From NCBI GenBank assembly GCA_034926225.1, contig JAYFRF010000010.1:1-64000 (forward strand): DNA of 64,000 nucleotides, given 5' to 3'. The position numbers and the translations under genes are program-made. Shown here piece after piece: positions 7,289 to 16,557 of this stretch. Position 1 is the first letter of the stretch; every line of letters begins with the position of its first letter. Source of the stretch: JAAZKA01 sp034926225. GTDB taxonomy: Bacteria > Bacillota > Clostridia > Oscillospirales > QAMX01. The notes below the pieces were generated by a model. That model saw only the letters and a list, made by a program, of their open reading frames with translations. It ran no database searches and was not told the origin of the DNA.

Positions 7289-9925
7289 TTATTTCAACAT
7301 ATCCTCAAGTGTCGTCTTCACCGCGCTCAGCGCATCCCCCAGCTTTTCGGGGCTGCGTCCGCCGGCTGACGCACTGTCCGGGCGTCCGCCGCCGCCGCCG
7401 CCGACTACCGTCGCCGCTGCTTTGACGAGCTTACCCGCATGCGCGCCTTTCTTGACCGCTTCCTTGCCGCAGGCCGCCGATAAAACGACTTTTCCGTCCG
7501 CCACGGCGCCCAGCATGACCACAACATTGTCGTCCAGATCCCGCAGCGTATCGCAGACCACACGCATCTGCTCTGCTGTACCCGGTACCTGCTTCGCGAT
7601 CAGGCGAACGCCCTTCACATCCATGGCCTCACGCGCTAGAACCTCCGCGTCCGCACGGGCGATTTTGGCCTCCAGCGCTTCGATCTCGGCCTTCTGCTCA
7701 CGGACCGTGGCCGCTGTGGTCAGCGCCGCATGCTCCAGTTCCGCAGGCGACGTACGCAGCGATTCCGCGGCGGCGCCGATCGTCTGCTCGCGGCTATATA
7801 GAAGCTCCAGCACGCCTTTGCCCGTAACGCCCTCGACGCGGCGGATGCCGGCCGCGACGCTGCCCTCGCCGGTTAAGCGGAACAGACCGATCTTCGCGGT
7901 ATTGTCGAGGTGCGTACCGCCGCAGAACTCGACGGAATAGTCGCCGAAACGGACGACGCGAACGATATCGCCATACTTTTCGCCAAACAGAGCCATCGCG
8001 CCGAGCTTTTTAGCTTCCTCAATCGGCATCTCCGTCATCGAGCCGGACAAACCCTTCAGGATTTCCTCGTTGACAAACGCTTCCACTTTCGCGCGTTCGT
8101 CTTCGGTCATCGCGGCAAAGTGGGAAAAGTCGAAACGCACGCGGTCGGGCTCAACCAAAGAGCCGGCCTGCTCGACATGGCTGCCGAGTACGCGGCGCAG
8201 GGAAGCCTGCAGAAGATGCGCGCAGGAATGCGCGCGCATGATCGCCGCACGGCGCGCTTCGTCCACCAGCGTATCGGCGGATGAGCCCACGTCGATCGTA
8301 CCGCGTGTGCACACACCGATGTGCAGGAACTTATGGTCGGGTGTCTTCTTGACATCGCGCACCGTAAACTCGCCGTTTTCCGTGCGAATACTGCCCGTAT
8401 CGGCCACCTGACCGCCGGATTCCGCGTAGAACGACGTGGCGTCCATTACCAGGATGCCTTCATCGTCGAGTGACAGCCCCTGGGCGCTCTCGCCGTCATG
8501 GATCACCGCAAGCACCCTGCCGTGTCCGTGCGTTGCGCCGTAACCGGTGAAAGCCGTCTCCGGCAGCGTCTTTAAAAAGGACATATCGTCCGCGTCCCAG
8601 CCGAGCGCGCCGGACTTGCGCGCGGAACGGGCGCGTTCGCGCTGCGCCGTCATCTGGCGGTCGAATTCCGCGCGGTCGACTGTCATGCCCTGCTCGCCGA
8701 GGATCTCCTCGGTCAAGTCCACCGGGAAGCCGAAGGTGTCATACAGGCGGAACGCATCCGCGCCGTCCATGACCGTTTGATTTGCCGCTTTCATACCGTC
8801 GATGAGATCGGAGAGTATCTTCAGTCCCGCGTCGATCGTCTTATCGAAGCGTTCTTCCTCAAGACGGATGACCTTGCGGATAAAGTCGGCCTTCTCGACG
8901 ATCTGCGGGTACGCCTTGCCTGAAATCTCGAACACAGTGTCGGCAAGCTTCGTTAAGAAGCCCGATTCAATGCCCAGAAGCTTTCCATGGCGCGCGGCGC
9001 GGCGCAGCAGCCGGCGCAGGATGTAGCCGCGTCCTTCATTCGACGGATGCACGCCGTCACAGACCAGCATGACAGTCGAGCGGACATGGTCAGTGATGAT
9101 GCGCAGGGAGATGTCGGTTTTCTTATTCTGCCCGCGTTGTACCCCCGCCATTTCGCAGACCTTTTCGGTGATCGCGGTCATCGTATCGATCTCGAACAGG
9201 CTGTCCACCTCCTGCATGATGCAGGCGATACGCTCGAGCCCCATGCCGGTGTCGATGTTCTTTTTCTTCAAGGGGAGATAGTTGTCGTGGCCGTCGTTTT
9301 CAAACTGGGTGAAAACGAGGTTCCAGAACTCGATATAGCGGTCGCAGTCGCAGCCGGGATGGCAGTCCGGGCCGCAGGCATATTTCTCTCCGCGGTCGAA
9401 GTAGATCTCCGAGCAGGGCCCGCAGGGGCCAGCGCCGTTGCCGATTTCCCAGAAGTTATCCTTTTTCCCCATCCGGAACACGTGCGCGGGGTCGACGCCG
9501 ACATGCTTTGTCCAGATGTCGAACGCTTCGTCGTCCTGCTCGTAGATCGACACATACAGACGGTCTTCGGGCATATTTAAGACTTTCGTGACAAATTCCC
9601 ACGCCCAGGTTGTCGCCTCGGGCTTGAAGTAATCGCCGAAGGAGAAGTTGCCGAGCATCTCAAAGAAGGTCAGGTGGCGCGCGGTAAAGCCGACGTTCTC
9701 GATGTCGTTGGTGCGGATGCACTTCTGGCAGGTCGTGACACGCGGCGCAGGAGGGGTCAGTTCGCCGGTGAAGTAGGGCTTCAGAGGCGCCATGCCGGCG
9801 GGAATCAAGAGCAGGGTCTTATCGTTTTCCGGAACCAGTGAAAAGCTCGGCAGCCGGAGATGCCCCTTGGACTGGAAAAAAGTGAGATACCGCTCGCGGA
9901 TCTCGTTTAAGCCTAAATGTTCCAT
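7289..9925 (-). CDS. alaS: Alanine--tRNA ligase
   Basis: 878 aa, full length. The N-terminal class II catalytic domain is intact (LTFFEMLGNFSFGDYFK, GMGLERIACIMQ). The editing domain has its metal site: HSCAHLL, corresponding to the HxxxH motif, and CGGTHL. A coiled-coil and a glycine-rich C-Ala segment close the protein (VVGGGGGGRPDSASAGG). It charges tRNA-Ala and clears mischarged Ser/Gly. Start ATG is preceded by AAAGGA at a somewhat long spacing. An 84-bp gap separates it from the nucleotidyltransferase gene; no T-box-like leader fits in that space and none is visible. Confidence 0.98.
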   Translation of the reverse strand: MEHLGLNEIRERYLTFFQSKGHLRLPSFSLVPENDKTLLLIPAGMAPLKPYFTGELTPPAPRVTTCQKCIRTNDIENVGFTARHLTFFEMLGNFSFGDYFKPEATTWAWEFVTKVLNMPEDRLYVSIYEQDDEAFDIWTKHVGVDPAHVFRMGKKDNFWEIGNGAGPCGPCSEIYFDRGEKYACGPDCHPGCDCDRYIEFWNLVFTQFENDGHDNYLPLKKKNIDTGMGLERIACIMQEVDSLFEIDTMTAITEKVCEMAGVQRGQNKKTDISLRIITDHVRSTVMLVCDGVHPSNEGRGYILRRLLRRAARHGKLLGIESGFLTKLADTVFEISGKAYPQIVEKADFIRKVIRLEEERFDKTIDAGLKILSDLIDGMKAANQTVMDGADAFRLYDTFGFPVDLTEEILGEQGMTVDRAEFDRQMTAQRERARSARKSGALGWDADDMSFLKTLPETAFTGYGATHGHGRVLAVIHDGESAQGLSLDDEGILVMDATSFYAESGGQVADTGSIRTENGEFTVRDVKKTPDHKFLHIGVCTRGTIDVGSSADTLVDEARRAAIMRAHSCAHLLQASLRRVLGSHVEQAGSLVEPDRVRFDFSHFAAMTEDERAKVEAFVNEEILKGLSGSMTEMPIEEAKKLGAMALFGEKYGDIVRVVRFGDYSVEFCGGTHLDNTAKIGLFRLTGEGSVAAGIRRVEGVTGKGVLELLYSREQTIGAAAESLRTSPAELEHAALTTAATVREQKAEIEALEAKIARADAEVLAREAMDVKGVRLIAKQVPGTAEQMRVVCDTLRDLDDNVVVMLGAVADGKVVLSAACGKEAVKKGAHAGKLVKAAATVVGGGGGGRPDSASAGGRSPEKLGDALSAVKTTLEDMLK

Positions 9926-10009
9926 ATTCGGTCAATCCTTTGTTTTTAGAAAAAATCGGAATCGCATTCTCCGAAAGCCGCGCGGTGTCTGAGCCGGCAT
10001 ACGGAGGGT

Positions 10010-10930
10010 TTACACGTTCCAGAGGTTCTCCGGATACTTACCCTCCCGCGTCATGCGTTCGATAGCTGCATGGACGACGGGCTTGTCCTCGCGATAAGTC
10101 ACGCCGTACCAGCGCTCGCCGGTGTCGATTACACGAACCCGTGCACGCTTCTCCTGAATCATCTTATCGACGACGAACGGCAGGAAAAACTCTGATTTAA
10201 GCGGGTTTTTCGGTACGTCATTTTCAAAGAATTGCGGCAGTTCGATCTTCATCTCGTCAAACAGCTTAGCCGTAAAACCCCAGGTGTTCATCGATACGAC
10301 GGTGCCTGCCGGGATGTCCGTCCATGTTGCTCCGCCGTCTTCGGTATACGCGGCACCGCAGGGCCGCTTCTCGATCTTCGTGCGCTCGGTGACGCCCGTC
10401 AAATACCCATCCGCGCTCGTCTCACAGACGCCGCGCGCGACGGTGCCGTTCTCGGTGAGCGTATTTTCGACGCGAAAGCCCGCGAGCATAAAATCCGTAC
10501 GGACGGGGTCGACGTTCGCGAGGAAAGTATACAGCGCGCGGAACGCACCGAAGCCGTAGAAGTCGTCGGCGTTGATGACAGCGAAGGGCTCGGTGATCAC
10601 ATCGCGTGTCGCCCATACCGCGTGTCCGGTGCCCCAGGGCTTCGCACGTCCCTCGGGAATCGAAAAGCCAGCCGGAATATCGTTCGCGCGCTGATAGACG
10701 TACTGCACATCGATTGCGCCCCGGATACGGGAGCCGATGGTCTCCTCAAAGATCGCGTGATTTTCTTCTTTGATGATGAAAACGACCTTCTGAAAGCCCG
10801 CCTTGACTGCGTCATAGACGGAATAGTCGATGATGAGCTGCCCGTGTGGGCCGACGGGGTCAATCTGCTTTAAGCCGCCGTAGCGGGAGCCAAGGCCCGC
10901 CGCCATGACGACGAGAATCGGATGGTTCAT
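10010..10930 (-). CDS. Sugar-nucleotide nucleotidyltransferase-like protein
   Basis: 306 aa. The N-terminal NTP-transferase signature reads MAAGLGSRYGGLKQIDPVG, with Gly-rich loop and catalytic Arg/Lys; NADDFYG supplies the metal-binding Asp. This branch of the family resembles UTP-glucose-1-phosphate uridylyltransferase relatives found in Firmicutes, whose substrates are mostly unproven. The ATG follows the galE stop codon with no gap and its GGAGGAG site lies inside the galE end, so the two are translationally coupled. Joint work on UDP-glucose/galactose supply is a reasonable inference. Confidence 0.82.
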   Translation of the reverse strand: MNHPILVVMAAGLGSRYGGLKQIDPVGPHGQLIIDYSVYDAVKAGFQKVVFIIKEENHAIFEETIGSRIRGAIDVQYVYQRANDIPAGFSIPEGRAKPWGTGHAVWATRDVITEPFAVINADDFYGFGAFRALYTFLANVDPVRTDFMLAGFRVENTLTENGTVARGVCETSADGYLTGVTERTKIEKRPCGAAYTEDGGATWTDIPAGTVVSMNTWGFTAKLFDEMKIELPQFFENDVPKNPLKSEFFLPFVVDKMIQEKRARVRVIDTGERWYGVTYREDKPVVHAAIERMTREGKYPENLWNV

Positions 10931-11953
10931 TTATTTCTCCTCCTTGTAGCCGTCGGGATTCATCGACTGCCATCTCCAGGAATCTTCGCACATCTCGCGG
11001 AGCCCGCGCTCGGCTTTCCAGCCCAAAAGCTCCGCCGCCAGCGAAGGATCCGCATAACAGGTTGCGATATCGCCCGGGCGACGCGCCGTGATCTTGTACG
11101 GAATCTGTTTCCCCGAGACTTCCTCGAACATTTTTACCATTTCCAACACGCTGTAACCGCGTCCGGTGCCAAGATTGACCGTCAGGACGCCGCCGTCCAT
11201 TGACGCGAGCTTCTCGACCGCCGCGATATGGCCGCGTGCGAGATCGACGACATGGATGTAGTCGCGCACGCCGGTGCCGTCGGGGGTGTCATAGTCGTTG
11301 CCGAAAACGGACAGGTACTCGCGCTTGCCCATCGCGACCTGCGTGATATAGGGGGTGAGGTTATTCGGGATGCCGGACGGGTCCTCACCGATGAGACCGG
11401 ATTTGTGCGCGCCGACGGGGTTAAAGTACCGCAGCAGGGCGACCTTCCAGGCGTTGTTTGCGCGGTGGAGATCACGCAGAATCTGCTCGTTCATCAGCTT
11501 TGTCTGTCCATAGGGGTTCGTCGCGGAAAGCGGGAAGTCCTCGCGGATCGGGACGGTCGCCGGGTCGCCGTAAACAGTTGCGGATGACGAGAAGACGATC
11601 GTGCGGACGGCGTGAGCATCCATCACACGCAGCAGCGTCAGCGTGCCGGTGATGTTGTTCGTATAGTATGCGAGCGGTTTTGCCACACTCTCGCCGACGG
11701 CCTTTAACGCGGCAAAGTGGATGACCGCGTCGGGACGCTCATACTCGAAAATCGAGGAGAGCTTCGGCTCGTCAAGGATGTCCGCGTTATAAAACGTGAC
11801 ATTCTGCTTTGCGATCTTTTCGATACGGCGAATCGCCTCGGAAGAGCTGTTGGAGAGGTTATCAACGATAACAACCTCGTGTTTTGCCGCAAGCAGCTCG
11901 ACACAGGTATGAGAACCGATATAACCGGCGCCACCGGTGACTAAAAGCTTCAT
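10931..11953 (-). CDS. galE: UDP-glucose 4-epimerase
   Basis: 340 aa. A short-chain dehydrogenase fold with the NAD motif TGGAGYIGSH at the start, the active-site Ser-Tyr-Lys (SSSATVYG, NPYGQTK) and the PVGAHKSGLIGEDP substrate loop of GalE. It interconverts UDP-glucose and UDP-galactose. The start is the ATG at MKLLVTGG, with GGAGG seven bases upstream; the frame stays open 57 codons further but that part overlaps the promoter. It heads a two-gene unit with the nucleotidyltransferase. Confidence 0.96.
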   Translation of the reverse strand: MKLLVTGGAGYIGSHTCVELLAAKHEVVIVDNLSNSSSEAIRRIEKIAKQNVTFYNADILDEPKLSSIFEYERPDAVIHFAALKAVGESVAKPLAYYTNNITGTLTLLRVMDAHAVRTIVFSSSATVYGDPATVPIREDFPLSATNPYGQTKLMNEQILRDLHRANNAWKVALLRYFNPVGAHKSGLIGEDPSGIPNNLTPYITQVAMGKREYLSVFGNDYDTPDGTGVRDYIHVVDLARGHIAAVEKLASMDGGVLTVNLGTGRGYSVLEMVKMFEEVSGKQIPYKITARRPGDIATCYADPSLAAELLGWKAERGLREMCEDSWRWQSMNPDGYKEEK

Positions 11954-11984
11954 AACACGTCCTCCATATGGTATTTCATTCTTA

Positions 11985-12013
11985 AGTATACACGAATATA
12001 ACGGGAATTGCAA
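11985..12013 (-). promoter_or_regulatory. Promoter of galE
   Basis: On the minus strand TTGCAA (12008-12013), a 17-bp spacer and TATACT (11985-11990) form a good sigma-A promoter about 30 bases before the galE start. Confidence 0.7.
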
Positions 12014-12047
12014 CGGTGAATACGATGGGATTACGGGATTTTCGGGG

Positions 12048-12812
12048 TTAATTAGTCCCAATACCGAACAGTTCCACCAAGAGCCGATCGCGGTTATCCG
12101 CGTCCCCGGCGGGGATGACCACAACGCGGTCTCCGTCGAAGATACGGAACTCGTCGCCGCGCAGGGTTTTCCGGCCGGTTAAGGTTGGCAGCGAGACGAT
12201 CGGCGATGTGCGGAAGGGGGACTCGGGCGCTTGTTGGCACCAGAAATTTGCCGTCACAAAGTCGATCGGATGCTGCGGCTCCGTTGTGAAGGCGTAGTAC
12301 GGACGAAACGTGCCGTGTTTATACTCCTCAACGACATACCCGTAAACTGCGTCGGGGACAATTCTCCAGACGCCGTTTGCCTCGCTCGTCCGCGCGTTAA
12401 GCAGAAACGGCAGGGGCGTGAGCGGACAGACGCCGCCGACGCCGACGTCGCAGATATAGTCAAGCCCGTCCGACGCCGTGACACGCAGCACACGGTGCCG
12501 CCGCATCGGAACACCGGGATCGGCGTCCCGTAAAAAGCGTGCGAAGTATTCTGTGACGGGGAATCCAAGACTCCGAAGCAGCCATGCAAACAGCCCGTTT
12601 AACTCAAAGCAGTACCCACCGCGCCGCCGCGTTACGATCTTGTCGTACAGCGCTTCTGTCTCCAGCGTAAACGGCACGCCCCGGATAATATCCATCGTCT
12701 CATACGGCACATGCATCAGGTGCGCGGTCTGCAGGGCGTGCAGGGTTTCCGGAGAGGTGTCCTCCGGACGGGAGCTAATGCCGATGCGGGCAAGATAGGC
12801 GTCTATATTCAT
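12048..12812 (-). CDS. Arylamine N-acetyltransferase family protein
   Basis: 254 aa, normal length. The cysteine-protease-like NAT triad is present: Cys in RRGGYCFELNGLF, His in MRRHRVLRV and Asp in DVGVGG. These enzymes move acetyl groups from acetyl-CoA to aromatic amines or hydrazines; relatives serve in secondary metabolism. Its ATG overlaps the end of ispF by 4 nt, so it is the last gene of the carD-ispD-ispF unit. The physiological substrate is unknown. Confidence 0.93.
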   Translation of the reverse strand: MNIDAYLARIGISSRPEDTSPETLHALQTAHLMHVPYETMDIIRGVPFTLETEALYDKIVTRRRGGYCFELNGLFAWLLRSLGFPVTEYFARFLRDADPGVPMRRHRVLRVTASDGLDYICDVGVGGVCPLTPLPFLLNARTSEANGVWRIVPDAVYGYVVEEYKHGTFRPYYAFTTEPQHPIDFVTANFWCQQAPESPFRTSPIVSLPTLTGRKTLRGDEFRIFDGDRVVVIPAGDADNRDRLLVELFGIGTN

Positions 12813-13279
12813 AAGCGTTCCTCCAATAATACGACGGCATGCGCTGCGATGCCTTGTCCCTCGCCCGTAAAGCCGAGGCCTTCCTCCGTCGTCGCCTTGA
12901 CGTTCACGGCGGGGGTGCCAAGCGCTGCGGATAAAGCCGCTTTGATTGCGGGCATATAGGGGGCAAGCTTCGGCTTTTCGGCGATGACCGTCGTATCGAC
13001 GCTTTCGACCTTCCAGCCGGCGTTCTGTAACAGCTCCATGACCCGCCCGAGCAGCAGCATGCTCGAAATTCCCTTGTACGCGGGGTCACGGTCCGGAAAC
13101 TGCTGCCCGATATCGGGAAGCCCCGCCGCGCCGAGGAGCGCGTCCATGATCGCATGCACCAGTACGTCCGCATCGCTGTGCCCGAGAAGCCCCAGCGAAT
13201 AGGGGATCGTTACCCCGCCGAGAACGAGCGGGCGGTTTTTGATCATTCGGTGGACGTCGTAGCCGTGTCCGATGCGCAT
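12809..13279 (-). CDS. ispF: 2-C-methyl-D-erythritol 2,4-cyclodiphosphate synthase
   Basis: 156 aa, standard length. Opens MRIGHGYDVHRM, with the metal-binding Asp/His (DVH), followed by LGHSDADVLVHAIMDALLGA and the C-terminal ATTEEGLGFTGEGQGIAAHAV. It forms the cyclodiphosphate in the MEP isoprenoid pathway. The start lies inside the 3' end of ispD (37-bp overlap in a different frame), with AAAGGAG-type bases upstream. The ispDF order next to carD is common in Clostridia. Confidence 0.97.
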   Translation of the reverse strand: MRIGHGYDVHRMIKNRPLVLGGVTIPYSLGLLGHSDADVLVHAIMDALLGAAGLPDIGQQFPDRDPAYKGISSMLLLGRVMELLQNAGWKVESVDTTVIAEKPKLAPYMPAIKAALSAALGTPAVNVKATTEEGLGFTGEGQGIAAHAVVLLEERL

Positions 13280-14001
13280 GGGGGTCTCCTTTCATAGATC
13301 AAACGCGCCAAAAGGAGATCCTCCCGCGTCGTGATCTTGAGATTTTCATATTCGCCGAGAAGAGCATGCACACAGACGCCCATCGTTTCCACGGCGGAGG
13401 CGTCGTCCGTGAAGCTTCCCGGGAGCGACAGCGCCGTGCCGAGTATCAGTTTTGAGAAAACCTGCGGCGTCTGTGCCGCGTGCAGCGTCGACCGGTCGGG
13501 GGTCGCGGTGACTATCCCCTGCGCGACAAGCTTGATCGTATCCTTCACCGGGACGACGGGGATGGCCGCTCCCGTACGCTCCGCACAGCGGACGACGCGT
13601 CCGATGAGGTCAGGCGTTGCGAGCGGACGCGCCGCGTCATGGACGGCGACGAGCGTCGTATCCTTTGGCAGCGCGGCAAGCGCGGCCCGGACGGAATCCG
13701 CTCTCGTCGCCCCGCCCGGTACCACAGCATGGAGCTTTGCGATGTGATGCGCCGCAGCGAGGGCGCGGACGGAATTGACGGCATCGGCGCCCGATGCGAT
13801 GACGATTTTTGCAATCTCGGGAGTTCTCTCCAGCGCTTCCAGCGTGCGTATCAGCACCGGCGCGCCGCCAAGATCGGATAGTAGCTTATCATCTGCGCCA
13901 AAACGCGACGACGAACCCGCTGCCGGTACGATTGCCGTACAAAATGCAGGTTTCGCGCCGCGTAGGATGCGTATGATTTTCCGAATGTGGGTGGTGTTCA
14001 A
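13243..14001 (-). CDS. ispD: 2-C-methyl-D-erythritol 4-phosphate cytidylyltransferase
   Basis: 252 aa. The CTP-binding loop VPAAGSSSRFGADDKLL appears after a short 20-residue lead, followed by VAVHDAARPLATPDLI and the PVKDTIK segment. It makes CDP-ME from MEP and CTP in isoprenoid synthesis. The start ATG is 55 nt after carD. The N-terminal lead is slightly longer than usual, so translation could begin later; no better Shine-Dalgarno site was found inside it. Confidence 0.95.
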   Translation of the reverse strand: MNTTHIRKIIRILRGAKPAFCTAIVPAAGSSSRFGADDKLLSDLGGAPVLIRTLEALERTPEIAKIVIASGADAVNSVRALAAAHHIAKLHAVVPGGATRADSVRAALAALPKDTTLVAVHDAARPLATPDLIGRVVRCAERTGAAIPVVPVKDTIKLVAQGIVTATPDRSTLHAAQTPQVFSKLILGTALSLPGSFTDDASAVETMGVCVHALLGEYENLKITTREDLLLARLIYERRPPCASDTATTSTE

Positions 14002-14056
14002 GATGAAAAACCTCCAGCATCAGAGGAATTGATGGATAAGGAAGGGGAAACCGCGG

Positions 14057-14530
14057 TTACAGCATGGCGTCAAGCTTTTGATCCAGTACATCGACGCCGG
14101 CGTCCAGTGCGAGTGACAGCTCCGACAGCAGAATCCGTTTGGCCGCGGTGAGCATCTTGCGTTCTCCGGTAGACAGCGTGTGCTCTTTGCCGCGCAGCAT
14201 CAGCGACTTGACCACAACGGCAACCTCCGTTAAGTCGCCGCTCTTGATGCGCAGCATGTTGTCCCGGTAACGGCGATTCCAGCTGACATTGGCTTCCGGA
14301 TGCAGCGTGGGGTATGCATCCAAAAGCGCTTGTGCCGCCGCGCGTTCCACGACCGGGCGCACACCGATTCCGTCGCTTGACCCAACCGGAATCAGTACGA
14401 CGATATTGTCCATCGGTGCACGGAAGACGTAATATTCACGTGCGATGCCGTCGGAACGCTGGGTGACGATATCATCGACAACCCCCGCGCCGTGCATCGG
14501 ATGGACGATTCTGTCTCCTATCGTATACAT
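14057..14530 (-). CDS. carD: CarD/CdnL-type transcriptional regulator
   Basis: 157 aa. The N-terminal RNA-polymerase interaction domain begins YTIGDRIVHPMHGAGVVDDI, typical of CarD and of the RID of TRCF; the C-terminal half is helical (LRIKSGDLTEVAVVVKSL, GERKMLTAAKRILLSEL). CarD binds the polymerase beta subunit and stabilises open complexes. It is the first gene of the unit carrying ispD, ispF and NAT. Confidence 0.93.
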   Translation of the reverse strand: MYTIGDRIVHPMHGAGVVDDIVTQRSDGIAREYYVFRAPMDNIVVLIPVGSSDGIGVRPVVERAAAQALLDAYPTLHPEANVSWNRRYRDNMLRIKSGDLTEVAVVVKSLMLRGKEHTLSTGERKMLTAAKRILLSELSLALDAGVDVLDQKLDAML

Positions 14531-14601
14531 AGATAACTCCTGTCAATCGTGAGCGGGGTATCCCCCCCTCAAAACACGCCGACGGATAACATTACAACCT
14601 T

Positions 14602-14630
14602 ATTCTACCACAGTTTCCCCTTGATTACAA
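14602..14630 (-). promoter_or_regulatory. Promoter of carD-ispD-ispF
   Basis: Minus strand TTGTAA (14625-14630), 17-bp spacer ending TGG, then TAGAAT (14602-14607). The TG before the -10 makes an extended -10 promoter. The untranslated leader is about 65 nt. Confidence 0.7.
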
Positions 14631-14694
14631 GACATATTTGCTTATAAACTGAAGAGTTTCTTTGAAAACGCCGTATTCCGGTACATTCGTAAGC

Positions 14695-15429
14695 CTAAAA
14701 CTCCAACTCCGCGAGGTACGGTTTGTGATCGGAGGCCGTTTCGTCGGGCGAATAGGCTTTCAGCGCGCGGAGATGGGCGGAGGTAAAGATGTAATCGATT
14801 TTGATCTCCGGGCTGTACGACGCGAACGTCAGGGGTTTTTCGGGCAGAATCGACGCCGTATCCGTGAGCTTGCCGAAAATCGGTGTGAGAATCGGATCGT
14901 TCGGTTCCATATTCAGGTCGCCCATGAAGATGACCGGGCCGCGAATGTCGGGAAGCATACGGAGAACGGTCGCGACGGCGTTGCGCTTCTCGCTGTTTGC
15001 GAGGCCGAAGTGCGATACGAGCACGGTCAGGCCGCCCGGCACGTCCAGCTCTGCCCGGATAATCGCACGCGTCTCATAATAGGCGTCCTCGTCCCGTACA
15101 GCCGGGTCGGGGATCGGGACGATCTCGGCGCGCAGGATCGGGAAACGGGACAGGAACGCATTCCCGTAGGGGCCTGCGTCGAAACGGATGGCGGGGCCGA
15201 AGAAGTACCGGTAGCCGAGTATCTCGCCCAGCGCCTGCGCCTGCTCGGTATAACCCTCGCCCGGACCTTTGCCGCGTACCTCGTTGACGCCGATGATGTC
15301 GGGAGAGTATTTTTGTATGACGCGTGCCGAGACGGCGATGTCCTGGGGCGGACGGGTGTGCGCGGGCGGTTTCCCGTTCGTAAAAACATGCCCGGAGCAG
15401 ATGTTGTAGGTCATAACCTTGAGCTTCAT
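14695..15429 (-). CDS. Endonuclease/exonuclease/phosphatase family hydrolase
   Basis: 244 aa after correcting the start to the ATG of MKLKVMTYNICSGH, which has GGAGG eight bases upstream; the frame runs 52 codons further without support. EEP landmarks: MTYNICSGH, the metal-binding Glu in IGVNEVRG, GDLNMEPND and the C-terminal SDHKPYLAELEF. The fold hydrolyses phosphodiesters or phosphomonoesters in lipids, nucleic acids or sugars; no signal peptide is seen, so it acts inside the cell. The substrate is not predictable. Confidence 0.9.
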   Translation of the reverse strand: MKLKVMTYNICSGHVFTNGKPPAHTRPPQDIAVSARVIQKYSPDIIGVNEVRGKGPGEGYTEQAQALGEILGYRYFFGPAIRFDAGPYGNAFLSRFPILRAEIVPIPDPAVRDEDAYYETRAIIRAELDVPGGLTVLVSHFGLANSEKRNAVATVLRMLPDIRGPVIFMGDLNMEPNDPILTPIFGKLTDTASILPEKPLTFASYSPEIKIDYIFTSAHLRALKAYSPDETASDHKPYLAELEF

Positions 15430-15522
15430 AAAACTAACCTCCTGCAATAATATGGCGAATGGATGAAAACGACAAAAAAGGGAGGAGTTCTTTGGGAAAA
15501 GCGCCGAATTTACTTTCGGGAC

Positions 15523-15551
15523 TGTACAGACCGGTTTTTTGACGGTATAAT
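15523..15551 (+). promoter_or_regulatory. Possible promoter of the E2-like gene
   Basis: TGTACA (15523-15528), 17-bp spacer, perfect TATAAT (15546-15551). The -35 is weak. A small GCGCCGT/ACGGCGT hairpin lies downstream in the roughly 120-nt leader. Confidence 0.45.
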
Positions 15552-15678
15552 GAATAGACCGCTTCGAAACACGCGCCGTATTCACGGCGTCGTTTTATAA
15601 AAGAAGCTGGAATAAACGAAACTGCGTGAGGAAGGCTGGCCTTTGCCGCCGTCTGGAAACGTAAAAATGAGGCCATTT

Positions 15679-16557
15679 ATGACATATCGCAAAAAGCGCT
15701 ACGGTGACCGCTGGGACGGGCGCCGTATCAGAAGCCTGTCGCCGATGATCCGTATCACCTCGTATATCATGCCCGACCGCAAGGGCGCGACAAATTACAT
15801 CCGGGATTCCGTCGAGGTCAGTGCCGTCGAACGGTACATCCGCAAAAAGCGTATGCAGGGACAAAAGGGCTTCGGCATTATGCACTTCTTTACCGCGACC
15901 TATGTACGCATCGTCTCGCAGAAGCCCGGGTTAAACCGTTATATCACCAACCGGGAACTTTACGCCCGCGACAATATCACCGTCGCTATGGTCATCAAGA
16001 AGGAAATGAAGCTCGACGCGCAGGAAACCATTGTCAAGCTCGAATATTCACCCTACTCGACCGCAAACGATGTCTATGAAGCGCTGAACCGGGAGATCGC
16101 CGAAAACCGGGAGGAGGGCGACAACAACTCCATCGACGATACCGCGCGCATATTAAACTTCATTCCGCGTCCGATTCTGCGCGGCGTGATCGCTTTCCTG
16201 CGTTTCCTCGATAATTACAACAAAATGCCGCGCTTCCTTTTAAAGCTCAGTCCCTTTCATGTGTCCTGCTTCTTTACGTCGATGGGTTCTCTCGGGATCC
16301 CGCCGGTGTTCCACCATCTCTACGAATTCGGCAATTGCCCGATGTTTATCTCCTACGGCCCTAAGCGCACCGAATACCAGCTCATGCCCGACGGGTCTAC
16401 GCAGAGGAGAACCTTCATCGACTTTACCTTTACGACGGATGAACGCATCTGCGACGGCCATTATATGGCGTCTACTCTCAAGAGCATGCACGATATCTTC
16501 CGTCACCCGGAAATACTCGACGAGCCGCCCGAATCCATCGTCGGGGATGTCGACTGA
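15679..16557 (+). CDS. Stand-alone 2-oxo acid dehydrogenase E2-like acyltransferase domain
   Basis: About 292 aa. The sequence matches the catalytic (CAT-fold) domain of E2 acyltransferases without lipoyl or E1/E3-binding domains, and no E1 or E3 gene is nearby. The motif that carries the catalytic His in E2 enzymes (DHRxxDG) reads DERICDG here, so the His is replaced by Glu. Other parts fit: HFFTATYVRIVSQKP, VAMVIKKEMKLDAQE and FGNCPMFISYGP. The start ATG (MTYRKK) has GAGG six bases upstream; ATG 15667 and TTG 15643 are alternatives. The function is unknown; without the His it probably does not work like a classical E2. Its 3' end overlaps the converging EamA gene by 55 bp. Confidence 0.75.
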   Translation: MTYRKKRYGDRWDGRRIRSLSPMIRITSYIMPDRKGATNYIRDSVEVSAVERYIRKKRMQGQKGFGIMHFFTATYVRIVSQKPGLNRYITNRELYARDNITVAMVIKKEMKLDAQETIVKLEYSPYSTANDVYEALNREIAENREEGDNNSIDDTARILNFIPRPILRGVIAFLRFLDNYNKMPRFLLKLSPFHVSCFFTSMGSLGIPPVFHHLYEFGNCPMFISYGPKRTEYQLMPDGSTQRRTFIDFTFTTDERICDGHYMASTLKSMHDIFRHPEILDEPPESIVGDVD

